Source of the DNA: Lojkania enalia
Lineage: Eukaryota; Ascomycota; Dothideomycetes; Pleosporales
Assembly (NCBI GenBank): GCA_010094045.1
Contig: ML986898.1
Coordinates: 12,480-34,583 of the forward strand
DNA length: 22,104 bases
Direction: 5' to 3'
How positions within the stretch are numbered: position 1 is the stretch's first letter; each line of letters starts with the position of its first letter. This document shows positions 1-10,819 of this stretch, piece after piece. Below the pieces are notes generated by a model. It did not search any database. It was not told where the DNA came from and saw nothing but the letters and a program-made list of their open reading frames with translations. The position numbers and the translations under genes are program-made.

Positions 1-1960
1 TTTAATATAATAGATAGTCGGATTGTAGAACTACTAATACTAGTCCTTTTCCTATAGAGCGTCGCGTTGCTAGATATCTAACTCTACTTCTTTATTATAT
101 ACTAGCTAAGTTAATTATATAAGAAGAGGAGGTAAAGGATTATAAGTAGTAAGATACTTAGAGGGCTATATAATCCAATTCTTATCTATATCTAGCTGGA
201 GTTAAAAATAATATAACCATTTAATACTAATAATATAATCCTAAGTACTTAGATCTATAATAATAAATAGGTAGTTTTAGATAGTTCTCCTATTAATTTA
301 TAGGTATAAGTAGATATACTAATTAACTAAGGTTTAAATTCGGTCCTAAAAACCTTTAACGGTAATTTTAAAGGGTAAGCGCTATATTAATATATATAGG
401 GCTTAGGAGAGTAATCTAACTACTATAGAATTAAAGAATAGGAAGTCTTAAGCGCCTATATTAATAAGAGCGTTTAGTTGTATACTAACGCCTTTTAAAT
501 ATAGAACAGTAGGAATTTAGAAGTACTTTCCTCTAAATAAATACGATAAATTAATATTTAATAAATCGTACTTATTTAAGTCTAAGATAGAGAGTTTTTC
601 TAAGCATCTCCGTTTCCCACCTAAGAACTATCTAGGTGGTACTTATTTACGTCTAAAAACTCTTCTTCCTTAATCTTCTCTTATTTAACCTTTATTTTAT
701 ATACTCTAAGAACTATATATTTATTCGCAAAGTATTCTAGTTTACTATAATTATAGTAATTATCTAGGGTTATATATCTTTTAAATACGGGAGTCTTATT
801 AGATTATTAGAAAGCGATTATAGTAGAACGAGGTATTAATACTAGAGTAGATTAGGATAGTATTAGATCGTAGATTACTTTAGATAAACTTTTAGAAATC
901 TTCTAGTACCGATCTAAATTTACTTTAGCTGCAACCTGTAGGCTAATAGTTTATTCTAAGAGGCTAGAAACGCTTCTTCTTTCTATATCGTAGGCTGTTA
1001 AGTAGGTAACTATAGTATTAAAGGAGCCTTTCTATATAAGCTTAAAGCTAAGGTTTAGTATCTTTAGGCTAGAGAGAATCTTATCCTATAGGTAGAAGAA
1101 CTACTTAGATTAGAATACAGATCCTCTAATAGCTGTACTAATAAAGCGAGCTTTAAAAGTTGGGAACGCTTCTCTCTTATTTATTCTTAGGACCTAAAAC
1201 GCCTATCGCGCTTCTATCTCTTTATTATTTATAATAAAATATAATCGTAGAAGTAAAATTATTTCTTTAATATTCTTAAACTAATACTAGTCTGATTTAG
1301 CTAGATATTTTAGCTCTAGATACCCTTTCGCAGTACTAGAGGTATATTTCTATACTAATACTATATATATATACTCTATCTAATAGTAATCTATATTAAT
1401 CTTAAGTCGGTCTAGAATTGAGGCTTACTATTATTTAAATATAGGTTCGTTACTATCTATAAAGCTTTCGATCTTAGGTGTATATTTAGTAAAGTAGGCT
1501 TAAGGGGGCTTAGGAGTAGCTAAGAGGTTTCTTACTAGGTAAGTTATAAAAGTTTCTTAGTATATTATTAGTACTAATTTAGTAGTTTATAGAGGTTAAT
1601 CGGGACTAATAGTTCTCTATTATATTAAGCGTGCGATCTCCTCTTATAAAATTGCAATTTATTTCTTAAAGGTTAGTTTACTCTAATTTTCCTCTAAATT
1701 AGATAGGTTCTTTACTACCAGCCCTATAGAGAGGGGTCCGCCTGTTATAGGGCCTCTAGTAGGAGGTAATAGTTGTTCTACATGCGTAGATAGAAGCTTA
1801 CTCTTACTACGACTTATACGTGTATCGGTTCTAGTATAGAAATTAGAAGGTAAATTATAGTTAGATATCAGCGGTTACCTCTAATTCTAATAGGTTATTA
1901 GTAGTCTCCGAGTTTCTACTTAGGCGTACTCTACGCGGCTTTTCTAAAAGCAATCCTAAT
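1..1960 (-). mobile_element. RIP-degraded Ty3/gypsy-like retroelement, gag and protease part (partial)
   Basis: Read on the minus strand, the sequence keeps long stretches of coherent but stop-interrupted protein. From about 1850 down to 900 it resembles a polar, helical gag-like protein (for example LEEN.SKLTFKK near 1690). From about 570 down to 170 it resembles an LTR-retroelement aspartic protease: ALINIGA at 450-474 sits where the family has its DTG/DSG active-site triad, with Asp and Thr changed by G-to-A and C-to-T, followed by hydrophobic segments and RLPFKITVKGF. Pol would lie beyond the left edge. Gln and Trp positions are mostly stops, so nothing here is translatable. The gypsy assignment rests on the protease and the gag-before-protease order; reverse transcriptase is not in the window, so the superfamily is tentative. 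Confidence 0.55.
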
Positions 1961-2679
1961 TATAGGGGATAAGAAGTTCTAAACTTAAAGGCTTTAGTTA
2001 ATAGAAGGTTTCTAAGATTCTATTTAGATAACTAAATAATTTAATATAATAGTATATAAGTATTATAACCTAAACTAAATTAGGTGTATCTCAGACTTAA
2101 ATATAGTTAAATAAACAATCGATACGATATTATTAAAGAGGCTATTACTAGTAGTATTAAATTCTTCTATATAATATAACGGTATAGGTAAGATAATAGG
2201 TCTGAATACAGTACGAATCTACTTAGAGGTATATAAGAGTATATAGGGGTTCAGGAACCTAAGAATTCTATTAACACCTATAGGCCTTGTACGAAAGGAT
2301 ATAGAAGAACTCCTAAGCTACTTATAAGGGAGTATACAACTATATATAGAAGGGAAAAGGGGTAGAACCGGGGGTAGGATAAGATAAGTAAAAAGCTTTA
2401 AGATAAGGTTGTATATAAAGCTTTTCGTGGAACGATTTCTTTATATTATTATACTAACTAATTATCTTTCTAGTTCCTATAGTTCTACTACTTACTATTT
2501 AATAGTTAGTCTATAATATATATCTACCTATTATTACCTTATTAGTCCTTATCTAAATCGACCTATATAGTAGCTAATATTAGATTAAGCTTTAGCTATA
2601 AAAGTAATACTTTTTAGTATTTTATATTTATAATAAATATTTAGCTTATAATAAAGCTTATTTTATTAAAATTAACGTA
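1961..2679. other. AT-rich RIP-mutated spacer, possible LTR or leader of the gypsy-like element
   Basis: No protein reading is recognisable on either strand. The stretch lies just upstream of the gag-like segment of the minus-strand retroelement, which is where a 5' LTR and primer-binding site would be, but no second LTR copy is present in the window for comparison. The composition is the same TA-rich, CA/TG-poor pattern as the rest of the flank. Confidence 0.3.
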
Positions 2680-2680
2680 T

Positions 2681-2740
2681 AGTATAAGCGAGCTGATTAC
2701 CTAAGCGAGCTAATTATAATACTAAGACTATACTAAAATC
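2681..2740 (+). repeat. left terminal inverted repeat of the 2680-4541 pogo-like element
   Basis: The repeat begins AGTATAAGCGAGCTGATTAC and carries the core AAGCGAGC twice, about 17 bp apart, which suggests paired transposase-binding sites. It matches the reverse complement of 4481-4540. Confidence 0.85.
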
Positions 2741-4480
2741 GCGACTACTTTTCGCAAAATATTATACTTTCTTATATTCTATTATACTATATAGTATAGT
2801 AGCCTATTCTTCTATATCTATAGCATTATTTTTATACGTTTGTAAGTTATATCTAGCTTTACTATACTACCTATAGCACCTTTAAATTAGCTAGTCTCTA
2901 TTAATATGCGCCTTCTTTCTACCCTTCTTTCTATTAGTATAAGCGCTAAACTCTTTTAGAGTAGTTAATCAAGCGTCTTCTTTAATTGTTAGATTGCCTT
3001 TCTTCTATATATACTTTCTTTTATGCGATCGACGTTATATAGCGGCCTTATTAGCTGCTTAAAGCTTAGTAACTTAAGTACATAATAGTATATTTTTATA
3101 TATTATATATATAGCACCCTTTATAAACTGTTTAAACGCTTCTACTATTAAAGTATATAAGCTATTTAGGTGCTTTTAAACTCTTAATTAAACGTATGTA
3201 GATTAAGACCCAAATTTAATAGGATTACTTAGTATTTTTAACTTCTAAGAGGTATCTTCAACTATAAAAGGTGTTAGTATATATAGTTAAACTTTAAGCT
3301 TTAATAGTATTATATCTAGATTAAATAGAACTAGGCTAGCACCTTAAAAGCTACTTAGGATATTACTCTTTGTAATTACTACGTTAAAAACTACTTTAAA
3401 ATAGAGTAAGAACTCGATTTTTATAATATAGTTAACATAACTGCATATTAGCTGCTCGACTTAATACCTATATACAGTCTTTAAAGGCGAGAAATAACCT
3501 ATATCTAGTAGCTATAGTAGATGTAATAAATATAGAGGTATATAGAGAGTAATAATATTCTTTTTCTTATAGAGCTGCCTAAATTTAAGCAAGTTGTAGC
3601 TTTTATAGCTGTTAAAAATTAGTAATTAATATGTACTAATGGTATAATTCTTTATATACGCGTTAAAGTATTTTATCTACTTAATACTAATATTATTTAT
3701 TATCCAGCTGTTATTAGTAACCTATATAGCCCAGGTTAGTAGAATATTATCTTCTTTATATTATATAGAGAGGTGGTAGGTGCCTATAAAGATGATAAAA
3801 GGTAGTATTATCTATCCTATTACGTTAATACTCTAGATAACTATAGTCCACTTGTAATTATCTAGCTAGAGCTGCTTTAGTCAATTCTATCTTTTAGAGC
3901 TAGTAACTACTACTTCTATTAATATTATATCTATTATAAAGCCTAATTTGTTAAAGTTATATATATTTTTATTAATAATACTATATTTAGCCTTTATATT
4001 CTATATAAGATAGAACTAGCCTTCTATAACCTTAGAATTCTTATATTTAGCTCTTAAATAGTTGTACTTTTAATTAAATTTGACCTTAAGCTTAGGCATA
4101 TATTTAATAAAGTTCTCTACCTAGTTCTTTCTAACCTAGCTAGTAGAGCGTATAGCTAGTAGTAAATTAGCTATATTTTAAACAGTAGTAAACTATAGCG
4201 GAAATCCTCTTATATTTAGATCTAGTATATACTAAACAATTACCTACTCCTTAATCTTATTAAGATTTATTAAATTAGGCCGGCAATCGTATTATAAAGC
4301 TATTCCTCGCCTTTATATACTAAGTATACTTTAGAAGATATTATAGATTAATATAATATAACGCATAGTTAGTATCGCATCTTATTAAAGAGCTTAGAGT
4401 ATAAGCTATATTCTAGCTTCTTTCTAAATTAATTCTGCAGTTGTTAGTTATAGTATAATACTATAAAGTATAATTATCGT

Positions 4481-4540
4481 AATTTTAGTAGAGTCTTAGT
4501 ATTATAATTAACTTACTTAGGTAATTAGCTCGCTTATACT
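4481..4540 (-). repeat. right terminal inverted repeat of the 2680-4541 pogo-like element
   Basis: This is the inverted partner of 2681-2740. The inner AAGCGAGC core has become AAGTAAGT, the C-to-T and G-to-A pattern expected from RIP. Confidence 0.85.
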
Positions 4541-4599
4541 ATATGTTATAGGTATTTTTATTTTAAATTTTATACTTCTCCTTTATATTTTATAGAGGC

Positions 4600-5074
4600 T
4601 GAAACTATATACTTATAATTATAAGAATAGTTTAATTAGGTTCTAAAATATTTAGTATACTATATAGAGTTTCGAGACTAGTAGATACTAATCTAGCTAG
4701 TACCATACTTAGCTAATAATCTATTTACTATAGCTTGTACGCTATTAATTATAAGTAGAAATCCTCGTAAATCCTAATTAAGAATATAGCTAATAAATAC
4801 CTTTTTTTTAGTCTTTATAAGCTTTTTTAAATTCGGCTTACAATTATATTATACAGCTATTCTAGTACGTTAAAAATAGAGAGTACTTTAAGAGTAGTAA
4901 AATATTATTATAGCGCTATTTTCGGTTGAAATTTAACCTCGATTAATAACTAAAATTATAAGAATAATTTATAATTCTTTATAGGTTAATTATATATTAA
5001 TATATTAAGCTATTATATATTAATTTAGGTAGGCTATTAAAAGTTTAGTAAGAAAACAGCTCGCTTATACTAAT
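4600..5074 (-). mobile_element. pogo/Fot1-like fragment with one terminal repeat end
   Basis: The stretch resembles the N-terminal transposase end of the neighbouring pogo element at the DNA level: the run around 4760-4860 parallels 4200-4310 and 16985-17075, in the same orientation and relative order. It ends with AGCTCGCTTATACTA (5058-5072), the same outer end sequence as the element at 2680-4541. The catalytic and C-terminal parts are absent, so this is a truncated copy next to, or inserted into, the LTR remnant that follows. The left limit is approximate. Confidence 0.55.
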
Positions 5075-5084
5075 AGTTTACTTA

Positions 5085-5289
5085 TAAACTATATAGTAAG
5101 AGGCGAATCTATCTTAGGAAGGGAGATAAGAAACTAAACTAGTTAATTAAAGATAGCTAGCGGGCTATATTTATATATATAAAAAAGGGGTATATTAGTT
5201 AATAGCTAGTATAATATCCGGTATAATATCGACCGTAATATTATACGTTGATATCTAATATAGCTTAATAGACTAGCCGAAAATCCTTA
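5085..5289 (-). mobile_element. partial copia LTR, inverted relative to the copy at 17872
   Basis: Reverse-complementing this segment gives a sequence that aligns over about 200 bp with 17872-18075. The LTR start (TGGGGATTTTCGGC on the right) reads TAAGGATTTTCGGC here; shared landmarks are the GATAT-rich block, the run before GGGGTATA, and GAGGCGAAT. Most differences are C-to-T or G-to-A, so this copy is more heavily RIP-mutated. Homology stops near 5085 where the pogo fragment ends, so the LTR is truncated and no copia coding sequence follows it on this side. Confidence 0.75.
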
Positions 5290-5889
5290 TAATAAACTAT
5301 ATCAAGTCTAATTTAAAAAAGTTTATAAAGCTAGAAGAATTAACTATAATATAATATATACTAGATCTATTATCTTATAGATACTTTTCTCTAATTAATA
5401 GTATACGAGATATAGTTAACTATTTACTTAGTTTACTCTACTAACTAGATTAGTAAAAACTAGCTAATAAACTTTGTTAATTGTATTTCTAAACTTAAAA
5501 TATACTTCTTATTATAAGAGGTTATAAGTAGGAATAATAAAGCTTCTCTAATACTTAGTATAGTATGCTATATACAGATCTTAGGTGTCGTATAAGAAGA
5601 TAGCTAAGGAGTAAGCTATACGCGAGGTAAGTAGGAAGATAAGAGAGAAGAAGAAGGTACGTATATAGAAGTAAGCACGCTATATATAGGTATTAGAGGG
5701 GAATATAAGGATACCGTAATACTTCTATTAAAAATACAACTATTAAAAAGCTCTTTATAAGAATTCTAAAATTATTAGTAGCTAGTTTAATCTAGTATAT
5801 AATATTAAAGTAAAGTATAGTAATATATTCTACTATCGAAGCGGCTACTATTTCTTAGCATTATAAACACTACGTACAAACTATAATAA
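5290..5889. other. AT-rich RIP-mutated stretch, not assigned
   Basis: A Lys/Arg/Glu-rich reading on the plus strand around 5590-5700 looks like the basic tail of a transposase, but it is too short to place. The rest has no recognisable content. It may include the 5' terminal repeat and leader of the pogo remnant that follows; I could not find a convincing inverted-repeat partner. Confidence 0.35.
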
Positions 5890-7610
5890 ATCTATAATAT
5901 AACCTTCTATTAATTTAATAAGAAGGTAGAATTAAGCTTACCTTATAGGCGTATAAATTACGCTAGTTTAAGAGTGTATAATACGCTGCTATAACTTTTA
6001 ACGTATAATATTAACAACTCTCTACTTAACTTTATAGAATCGCGTTTTACCCTTATATACAACTAAATTGCTAGAAGCTTATAGTAACTAAAGAATAAAC
6101 AATCGTATAATATATTCTTAACCTTAATTTATAAGGATTTATACCCTAGCTATATAAGATAGTAGATATAATAGATAAACTATTAGGCGTATATAGTAGA
6201 ATATCTATAGGAAAGAATTAGTTTAAATAATTTATAGCGCATATAAATAAGCTTAAAATAGCCTTTAATTAAGTAAAAGATTATTAAAGAATAAAATAAG
6301 AGAATCTAGAGGTTATTAACGTATAGTTTAAACTCGTATAGGATATAATTGTAAAATATAATATATATAATAATAATATCTACAACTTTAATAAAATAAG
6401 CTTTTAAATAGATATTATTAGTATTATAAAGGTTGTTATAGGTTTAGAATATTATATAAGGCCTACTCTTATATAGCTAGGCGATTATAAGTAGGTTATA
6501 GTTATCTAGAATATCTACACTGCTACATATATAACCCTACTATTTATTATCTATAAAGGACGTATCTATATCTCTATATAGTATAAAGAAGTAGATATAT
6601 TATACGATTAGAAAATTTTAGTTTTTAAGAACGGCTGGACAAATAATATACTTAGTCTTAAGTAGTTAAAATACTTTAATAAGTATATAAAGATGCGTTA
6701 GGTAGGGTTATATAGGCTACTTATTTTAGATAGCTATAAAAGCCACCTTAACTAAAAATTTAAAAATTACTATCTTATATAAAAGATTCTAACGCTTTAT
6801 ATACTTTCTTATTTATTATATATACTTTAGCCTCTTAATATAGTTTACTTCTCGCTATTAAAGCTAAAGTACTTATAGTATATATAAGACTTAGTGTACT
6901 AATACGTCTACTATATTAATAAAGAAGGCTTTTTTCCAACCTTTAAGAACGTATTTTTTAACATATTTATATATAAGAACTATCAAAAGGCCTTTAAAGT
7001 AATAGAAATTGTTCCTCTAAACGTATAGATTATATTAAATTACCTTAATATATAACTATATATCTTACTAGAACTACTTCTATAAGAAGACTTCTAATAG
7101 TTTAAAACTCTAAGTAATATATATAAATTTAGGTTACAATTAATACTTATATAAAAGTCCTTTATACGATTACTAAAAGAGGTATAAGAAGGATTCTTAC
7201 AGCTTATAAAAAGTACTAAGTTAATACTATATTAGAATATGCTTCTTTAAACTCGTAACTCTAAACTTAAAAAGTAATTAGAAGAAGTAACTAAGTATAA
7301 AATATATAAAAGAAAGTATATTTAGTATAATAGTATAGTATTATATAGTAAGGGATCTTTATATATAGCTGCTAAAGTACTTATAGACTCTTAGCCCTTT
7401 AAGAAGACTCGTAGTACTAATACTTAAGAAAGGGCTTAACCAGCTTAACACTACTATAGTAACTATAGTAAGACTGGATATAACGCTCGTACGTGCTAAA
7501 AGGATAGTAGAGAAAATTCTAAATTAGATAAAAGTATATTATATATAGGATCTCTTATTAGTATTAAGTAAATTAACTTTTCGTATATAATATTCGTTGC
7601 GCTAAGGAAA
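5890..7610 (+). mobile_element. near full-length pogo/Fot1-like transposase remnant
   Basis: The plus strand reads as one colinear, stop-riddled transposase. Around 5920-6010 there is a pipsqueak/CENP-B type DNA-binding start (EGRIKLTL, then YAAITFNV). Near 6375 IYNFNKI stands where the first catalytic Asp of the DDE domain is expected (NFDE), with Asp changed to Asn. GRPTLIQ-like (here RPTLIQLGD) lies near 6460, NGWTNN near 6630 and LLILDSYKSH near 6720. PLNVQ occurs near 7015, as in Fot1-type C-terminal regions. A zinc-knuckle-like end, SKTGYNARTC, lies at 7467-7496 with the usual Cys and His changed. It is a different subfamily from the 2680-4541 element judging by the divergent protein read. 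Terminal repeats were not located. Confidence 0.8.
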
Positions 7611-7639
7611 AGTAGCTACTTCGATAGTTTAGCCGCTTT

Positions 7640-7750
7640 AATAGTAGAATATGTTATTACTAATAATAATATCTATAATTTTAATAAGATAGACTTCTAA
7701 ATAAGTATTATATCTATTAGTCTATTAGAAAGGACTAGAACTAGTTAAGT
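7640..7750 (+). mobile_element. short pogo-like transposase fragment
   Basis: The plus strand reads NNNIYNFNKIDFQISIISI at about 7662-7718, a second copy of the DDE first-Asp region (family form D-IYNFDE-GF-MG). It lies just after the end of the previous transposase remnant, so it must come from another, truncated copy. No other transposase parts are visible nearby. Confidence 0.5.
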
Positions 7751-8639
7751 AGTTTACCTATTAGGTATACTTCTATAATAATACTTTCTTATTCTTATAT
7801 TAGATAATATCTATATTAGCATCGATATAAATTCTTAATATTATTAGAAACCTTTTAAGTTTAGCTCTAGTTTCGTTAAATTTATTAAGTAGTACTAGTT
7901 TAATATATTATTAGTAGTATATTATTTATAGTACCTTTTTAACCTTTTTAAACTTCTAGATAATCCTTATAAGTTCTATTCCTTATTTACTATTAACTAT
8001 TCTTTATATTTCTTTAAAACTTTTAAGAAGACTATTTTAGACCTCTTTTAAGCTTCTAATCTATCTATCTACTAAGGCTAGCTAGTCCTATTATTATACT
8101 AACTCGTTCTATATTCGTGTAAACGTAGTTACTATATCTACCTCTAAAGAGGTAGCTTTACTAACTATTTCTAATATTCTACTTATATAAGTTTTCTACG
8201 TTACTTACCGAAGGTATTTCTTATAACTAGAGTAGTCTAACTAGTCTTACTTCTAGTTTTTTAAGAGTAGTTAAAGTATAATAGCCTCTAATTAACTATA
8301 TATAGAATAGAGTAATAACTAAGAATAATTATATACTATAAGGATTATTCTTATAGGTTTATAATAGAAGTACGTAAGTAGAGTATATAAAGGATATTTA
8401 AGTTAACTATAAAAAGCTATAAAGGTTAGAATAGTAAGATTATTAAATACAATTTAGTTCCACTACTATTCTTCCTACTTAGTTACTTAGTTAATTAAAT
8501 TACTCAGAACGTTACGTTTTCTATACTAATCCCGTTCTATTAACTATATAGAGTCCTAGATCTTAATAGGGTATAGCGTAGGAGTTCTACTAGGGACGTC
8601 TATAATACTCTATTACAGTATAGAGGGCGATTAAAAAGG
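7751..8639. other. AT-rich RIP-mutated DNA without recognisable content
   Basis: Stops are dense in all frames, TA steps are abundant and CA/TG steps scarce. I found no protein motif, inverted repeat or LTR that I could support. It is probably older transposon DNA. Confidence 0.5.
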
Positions 8640-8880
8640 GTTCTATAGAAGTAAGGTAGTCTTTCTAATACTAAAGCTGCAAAGATAGCTGCTTAAAAAG
8701 ATATAGATAGGCAGCTAGGAGATAAAGTACACGCAGGTAGAAAGCGTAGAAGAGTAGGCACGCTGTAGTAAGCCTGGATATAATACTAGAACTTACATAG
8801 GAGCAGATAAATAGTATATCTATCCCCTATAAAAATACTATAGTAATACCTGCTAGCGTTGTCGCGATACGCGCTTCTAA
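8640..8880 (+). mobile_element. pogo-like transposase C-terminal remnant next to the gene island
   Basis: The plus strand reads a basic tail (GRKRRR near 8740) followed by a zinc-knuckle-like motif, ARCSKPGYNTRTY at 8758-8796, in another frame. It corresponds to the C-x2-C-x4-H-x4-C ends of Fot1-type transposases, with His and the last Cys changed to Tyr by C-to-T or G-to-A. Mutation looks lighter than further left, since CA and TG dinucleotides reappear. The segment points toward the gene island, about 170 bp from the stop of the HeLo-pseudokinase gene. Confidence 0.55.
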
Positions 8881-9046
8881 ATATAAAGATGGCTGATAAG
8901 GTAGGCGACTCGATTATAAAATACGTTAACAGGAGTTGAGGGAAAATTTATTGAGTTATAGAGGATATTATCGCGTGATAGTTCTCAATACGAATATTTA
9001 CTCCATAGATTTTTGTTTTTGATTTGCTACGCAAAAATGCATTGAT
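8881..9046 (-). other. 3' flank of the HeLo-pseudokinase gene and RIP boundary
   Basis: Composition changes here from TA-rich, CA/TG-depleted DNA to ordinary genic DNA; the switch is complete by about 8990. The 3' untranslated region and polyadenylation site of the minus-strand gene should fall in this interval. The minus strand reads AAAAATCTATGG around 9004-9015, which is A-rich but not a canonical AATAAA. Confidence 0.4.
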
Positions 9047-10819
9047 CTAACATTTACATTGTCTCAGCTTTTCAAGCACGGCCTGTTGCGTATCCAATGA
9101 CGCGTCCTGCCCCTCCTCTACTTTTGTTTCCATTAAAAGGCTCAATTTAATTGCTTCTACAAAAGCCTCTCCGGCATAATGTTTCAGCTCATCAACATAC
9201 TGCTCTCGAGATGGGAGTTCTAGCAATGAAGGGAGCTCAATTTCAGCATTTGACGCTGCCGCGTCCGCAATCACTTTATTTATATCTATTGACCTGTAGG
9301 TTGACTGAATGTCAGTCAAACGCTTCCATAATGCAAGCTCTACAAGCAAACATCCAAACGCGTACATATCGAACCGTTTCTGATATCTCTGTCGCGGGAT
9401 CCCGCGGGCTTGTGGGTGCCGGTAGAGGTCTGTCCTGAGCACTGTGTCTGGGAGCTGGGTGAAGATTGCGGCGTCGGGAGTGTCAGGTCGAGCGTATCCA
9501 TATCCGACGAGGTAAGGTGAGCGGTTCAAGAAGTCTGCAGTCGTTGATCCTGTTGGGGAGAGGAAGATGATGTTGTCTGAGCGGAAGCTCTTGTGCAGCC
9601 AGCCTGCTGTATGGAGCTGCAGGATGACTTCTGCCATTCCTGTGGCGATCTGATAGCGGCGACTAAGGGAGAGTATTGGCTGCTCTGATAGAAGGTCGTA
9701 GAGCGACTTCATTCTCCAGTGGGCTTTGGAATCTTCTGTAGAGGCATCGGGGATATCATACACGAGAGCATATCGTTCCTTCTCTTCCCATGGCAGATAT
9801 CCGATGCATGGAAGAGATCGGAAAGTCTTGCCAACCTCACTGGTCAACAGTACCGCGAGGTTTCTAACTTGATTGAAGAGTTGTTGCCACATGGGGCCTT
9901 CGGCAACTTTCCATTCCACTAGAACCGGCTTGCAGTCGTATCTAGCGAATTCAATCCCACTCTCGCGCATCGGAGTCTCCGTCATGTAGGGTAATAGTTT
10001 CTTGTACTTAAGCTTTCTTATTAAAGGCATACTGCCCTTTGTTTTCTCAGTCGGCGCAGTCCCGACTTCATCATCTCTTTTATCTACGCCAATTACTAGA
10101 CGAATCTGCTTCAAGGACGCAGCCGCTTGTATTGACTTGTTGGTAGGTGATGGACTCGGCTCTAGAATCTCCTTAATCTGTTCGACGTCGATAGCAGAGG
10201 ATGATCGTGAGATGATATCGCGGAGCAACAGCGCATCAACGTAATCTCGGCGCTCTTGGTCTATGGAATCAAGTAACTGATGCAATTTTTGATTTAGATC
10301 GGATATGTCGCGAATGATTCGATTTGCCTGGCCTATACCCATAGTTGCCCACCGTAGCCGCTTCATTGTGTTGTTGTTGGCTTGGATAACCCTCCCTGTA
10401 GTAGCATATATCTCAGGTCGCAACCGAGCAATGAGTTTTCCGACGCCTTTTTGAGGTGGTTTAGCCACTGACAATCTTTCACTCTCTTCAATTGCTTCTT
10501 CTGTTACCTCGAGGCGATAACGGGTTTTCAATTCCTCTGCGGATGTCATCAATGATTCAAATTGCTGCAGTAATGAATATGCAATTTGCCAATTGAGCTT
10601 GCTGTTCGGCCTCCCTATTTCTCCCAAGCCTGCCTTGTTTCCCCATTCTACGAGGCGGTATTGCTCCCATTGTAATTTCGAACTGAATAGCGATCCGTCT
10701 GCGCCAATATGCGCTGCGGTGTTGAAGAAATTGAAGGCTCCCACACAGCCTTGGAATGCTTGGAAAGTGAGAGAAAATAGGCCGGCCGCTGCTGCTGCTG
10801 CGTCAAATGGAGTGGTCAT
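9047..10819 (-). CDS. HeLo-domain protein with C-terminal pseudokinase domain (putative cell-death executor)
   Basis: This is an uninterrupted 590-aa frame with no intron needed. The ATG at 10819-10817 has A at -3. Residues 1-215 look like a HeLo (HET-s/LopB, prion-inhibition) domain: a short N-terminal tail (MTTPFD), an Ala-rich hydrophobic first helix (7-33), then KLQWEQYRLVEWG at 48-60, the characteristic pattern seen in HET-S-like proteins, and amphipathic helices to about 215. A polar linker spans 216-265. Residues 266-590 follow the protein-kinase fold: VLVEWK with K304 as the beta-3 lysine, WLHKSFRSDN at 407-416 in the catalytic-loop position, LVGYG at 437-441 in place of DFG, and FDMYAFGCLLVE (483-494) as subdomain IX. 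The catalytic-loop HRD is HKS and DFG is GYG, and I see no glycine-rich loop, so phosphotransfer is unlikely. Known: HeLo domains form membrane-permeabilising assemblies. Inferred: the pseudokinase acts as sensor or latch. It has no prion-type C-terminal motif. It diverges from the kinase-ankyrin gene. Confidence 0.85.
   Translation of the reverse strand: MTTPFDAAAAAAGLFSLTFQAFQGCVGAFNFFNTAAHIGADGSLFSSKLQWEQYRLVEWGNKAGLGEIGRPNSKLNWQIAYSLLQQFESLMTSAEELKTRYRLEVTEEAIEESERLSVAKPPQKGVGKLIARLRPEIYATTGRVIQANNNTMKRLRWATMGIGQANRIIRDISDLNQKLHQLLDSIDQERRDYVDALLLRDIISRSSSAIDVEQIKEILEPSPSPTNKSIQAAASLKQIRLVIGVDKRDDEVGTAPTEKTKGSMPLIRKLKYKKLLPYMTETPMRESGIEFARYDCKPVLVEWKVAEGPMWQQLFNQVRNLAVLLTSEVGKTFRSLPCIGYLPWEEKERYALVYDIPDASTEDSKAHWRMKSLYDLLSEQPILSLSRRYQIATGMAEVILQLHTAGWLHKSFRSDNIIFLSPTGSTTADFLNRSPYLVGYGYARPDTPDAAIFTQLPDTVLRTDLYRHPQARGIPRQRYQKRFDMYAFGCLLVELALWKRLTDIQSTYRSIDINKVIADAAASNAEIELPSLLELPSREQYVDELKHYAGEAFVEAIKLSLLMETKVEEGQDASLDTQQAVLEKLRQCKC

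Larger units (their letters stand above)
2680..4541 (-). mobile_element. pogo/Fot1-like DNA transposon (Tc1/mariner superfamily), RIP-inactivated
   Basis: The element is bounded by inverted repeats of about 60 bp (2681-2740 and 4481-4540). I count 6 differences between the arms, 5 of them transitions. TA dinucleotides flank both ends, as expected for this superfamily. Its length of about 1.86 kb fits Fot1-type elements. The minus strand keeps a transposase: around 3480-3680 the read contains LLIFNSYKSYN, IITLYIPLYLLHLL and LLDIGYFSPLK. These correspond to the DDE_1 core (the family's D-GH-SH and P-HSSH-LQPLD motifs) with G-to-A and C-to-T damage. The C-terminal part lies at about 3150-3430 and the N-terminal helix-turn-helix part at about 4000-4450. 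Numerous stops rule out activity. Confidence 0.85.

Noticed and set aside
1..8900. AT-rich flank as mitochondrial DNA, centromere or replication origin
   Set aside because: Recognisable retroelement and pogo frames with directional C-to-T/G-to-A damage explain the composition better. No satellite array is visible.
10784..10801. GCA run at the HeLo gene start as an unstable trinucleotide repeat
   Set aside because: Only four GCA codons followed by GCG and GCC, too short to be called a microsatellite. It is part of an Ala-rich first helix.
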